Below are positions 5,614 through 5,718 of a DNA stretch of 5,718 nt, piece after piece (position 1 is the first letter of the stretch; every line of letters begins with the position of its first letter). The DNA is taken from the NCBI GenBank assembly GCA_022823105.1, contig JAJDXU010000104.1:1-5718 (forward strand), given 5' to 3'. The translations under genes were made by a program, and so were the position numbers. This DNA is from Dehalococcoidia bacterium (GTDB lineage: Bacteria; Chloroflexota; Dehalococcoidia; Lucifugimonadales; UBA3495). The notes under the pieces are model-generated. The model saw only the letters and a list, made by a program, of their open reading frames with translations. It was not told where the DNA came from and did not search any database.

Positions 5614-5718
5614 CGGCAGACAACCCATCGAGTTCGGCGTCTGCATCGAACAGATAGCGTGTCCAGTGGGGATCCTTCAGCCGATCCAAAGCCGAGTCCC
5701 ACGCTTTCTGTGCCGCGT
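5609..5718 (-). CDS. C-terminal end of an unidentified gene (partial)
   Basis: On the minus strand the frame starting at 5716 reads 35 codons and ends with TAA at 5611-5609. The peptide starts AAQKAWDSALDRLKDPHW and continues TRYLFDADAELDGLSAG. It looks coding: balanced, amphipathic and acidic at the end, while the other two minus frames stop or give Arg/Cys-rich, non-protein-like text. Too little is present to name a family. It ends 35 nt before the phosphatase ATG on the same strand, so the two are probably in one unit. The gene continues beyond the window; its 5' part is not seen. Confidence 0.6.
   Translation of the reverse strand, partial: AAQKAWDSALDRLKDPHWTRYLFDADAELDGLSAG

Overview
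The window is bacterial chromosomal DNA of moderately high GC content. Genes are tightly packed, with strong Shine-Dalgarno sequences and some non-ATG starts. The best reading is a free-living bacterium that makes inositol phospholipids. I lean towards Chloroflexota (Dehalococcoidia/SAR202-like), with Actinomycetota as the alternative, because an Ino1 and a PimA-like glycosyltransferase are combined here with a gene order unlike the mycobacterial one. This placement is an inference from protein style and gene order and is not proven by any marker in the window.

Layout. On the + strand at the left edge is a VIT/CCC1-type iron or manganese transporter (1-837), whose frame is open to the window edge. 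It converges on a block of minus-strand genes that fills the rest of the window. In transcription order (right to left) these are: the last 35 codons of an unidentified gene (5718-5609); a compact PP2C-type protein phosphatase (5573-4893); an intergenic region of about 150 bases with a hairpin and a candidate promoter; inositol-3-phosphate synthase Ino1 (4739-3636, TTG start); a PimA-like GT4 glycosyltransferase (3602-2448); a CDP-alcohol phosphatidyltransferase of the phosphatidylinositol-phosphate synthase type (2464-1838, GTG start); and an alpha/beta hydrolase (1778-876). No intergenic stretch exceeds 300 bases.

How the genes work together. Ino1, the CDP-alcohol transferase and the glycosyltransferase form a short pathway: glucose-6-phosphate to inositol-3-phosphate, then transfer onto CDP-diacylglycerol to give phosphatidylinositol phosphate, then (after a dephosphorylation whose enzyme is not here) glycosylation of the inositol headgroup. 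The gaps are 33 nt, a 17-nt overlap and 59 nt, which supports a single transcript. The hydrolase at the end has no assigned substrate. The phosphatase may belong to the unit upstream.

Points worth a second look: the non-actinobacterial-style order ino1 - glycosyltransferase - PIP synthase - hydrolase; a long hairpin that fills the gap before the hydrolase; a small hairpin that covers the glycosyltransferase ribosome binding site; and three start sites (ino1, PIP synthase, hydrolase) where a simple longest-ATG rule would give the wrong N-terminus. I see no CRISPR array, tRNA, rRNA, insertion sequence or defence system. Apart from the lipid operon I find no convincing undescribed system.
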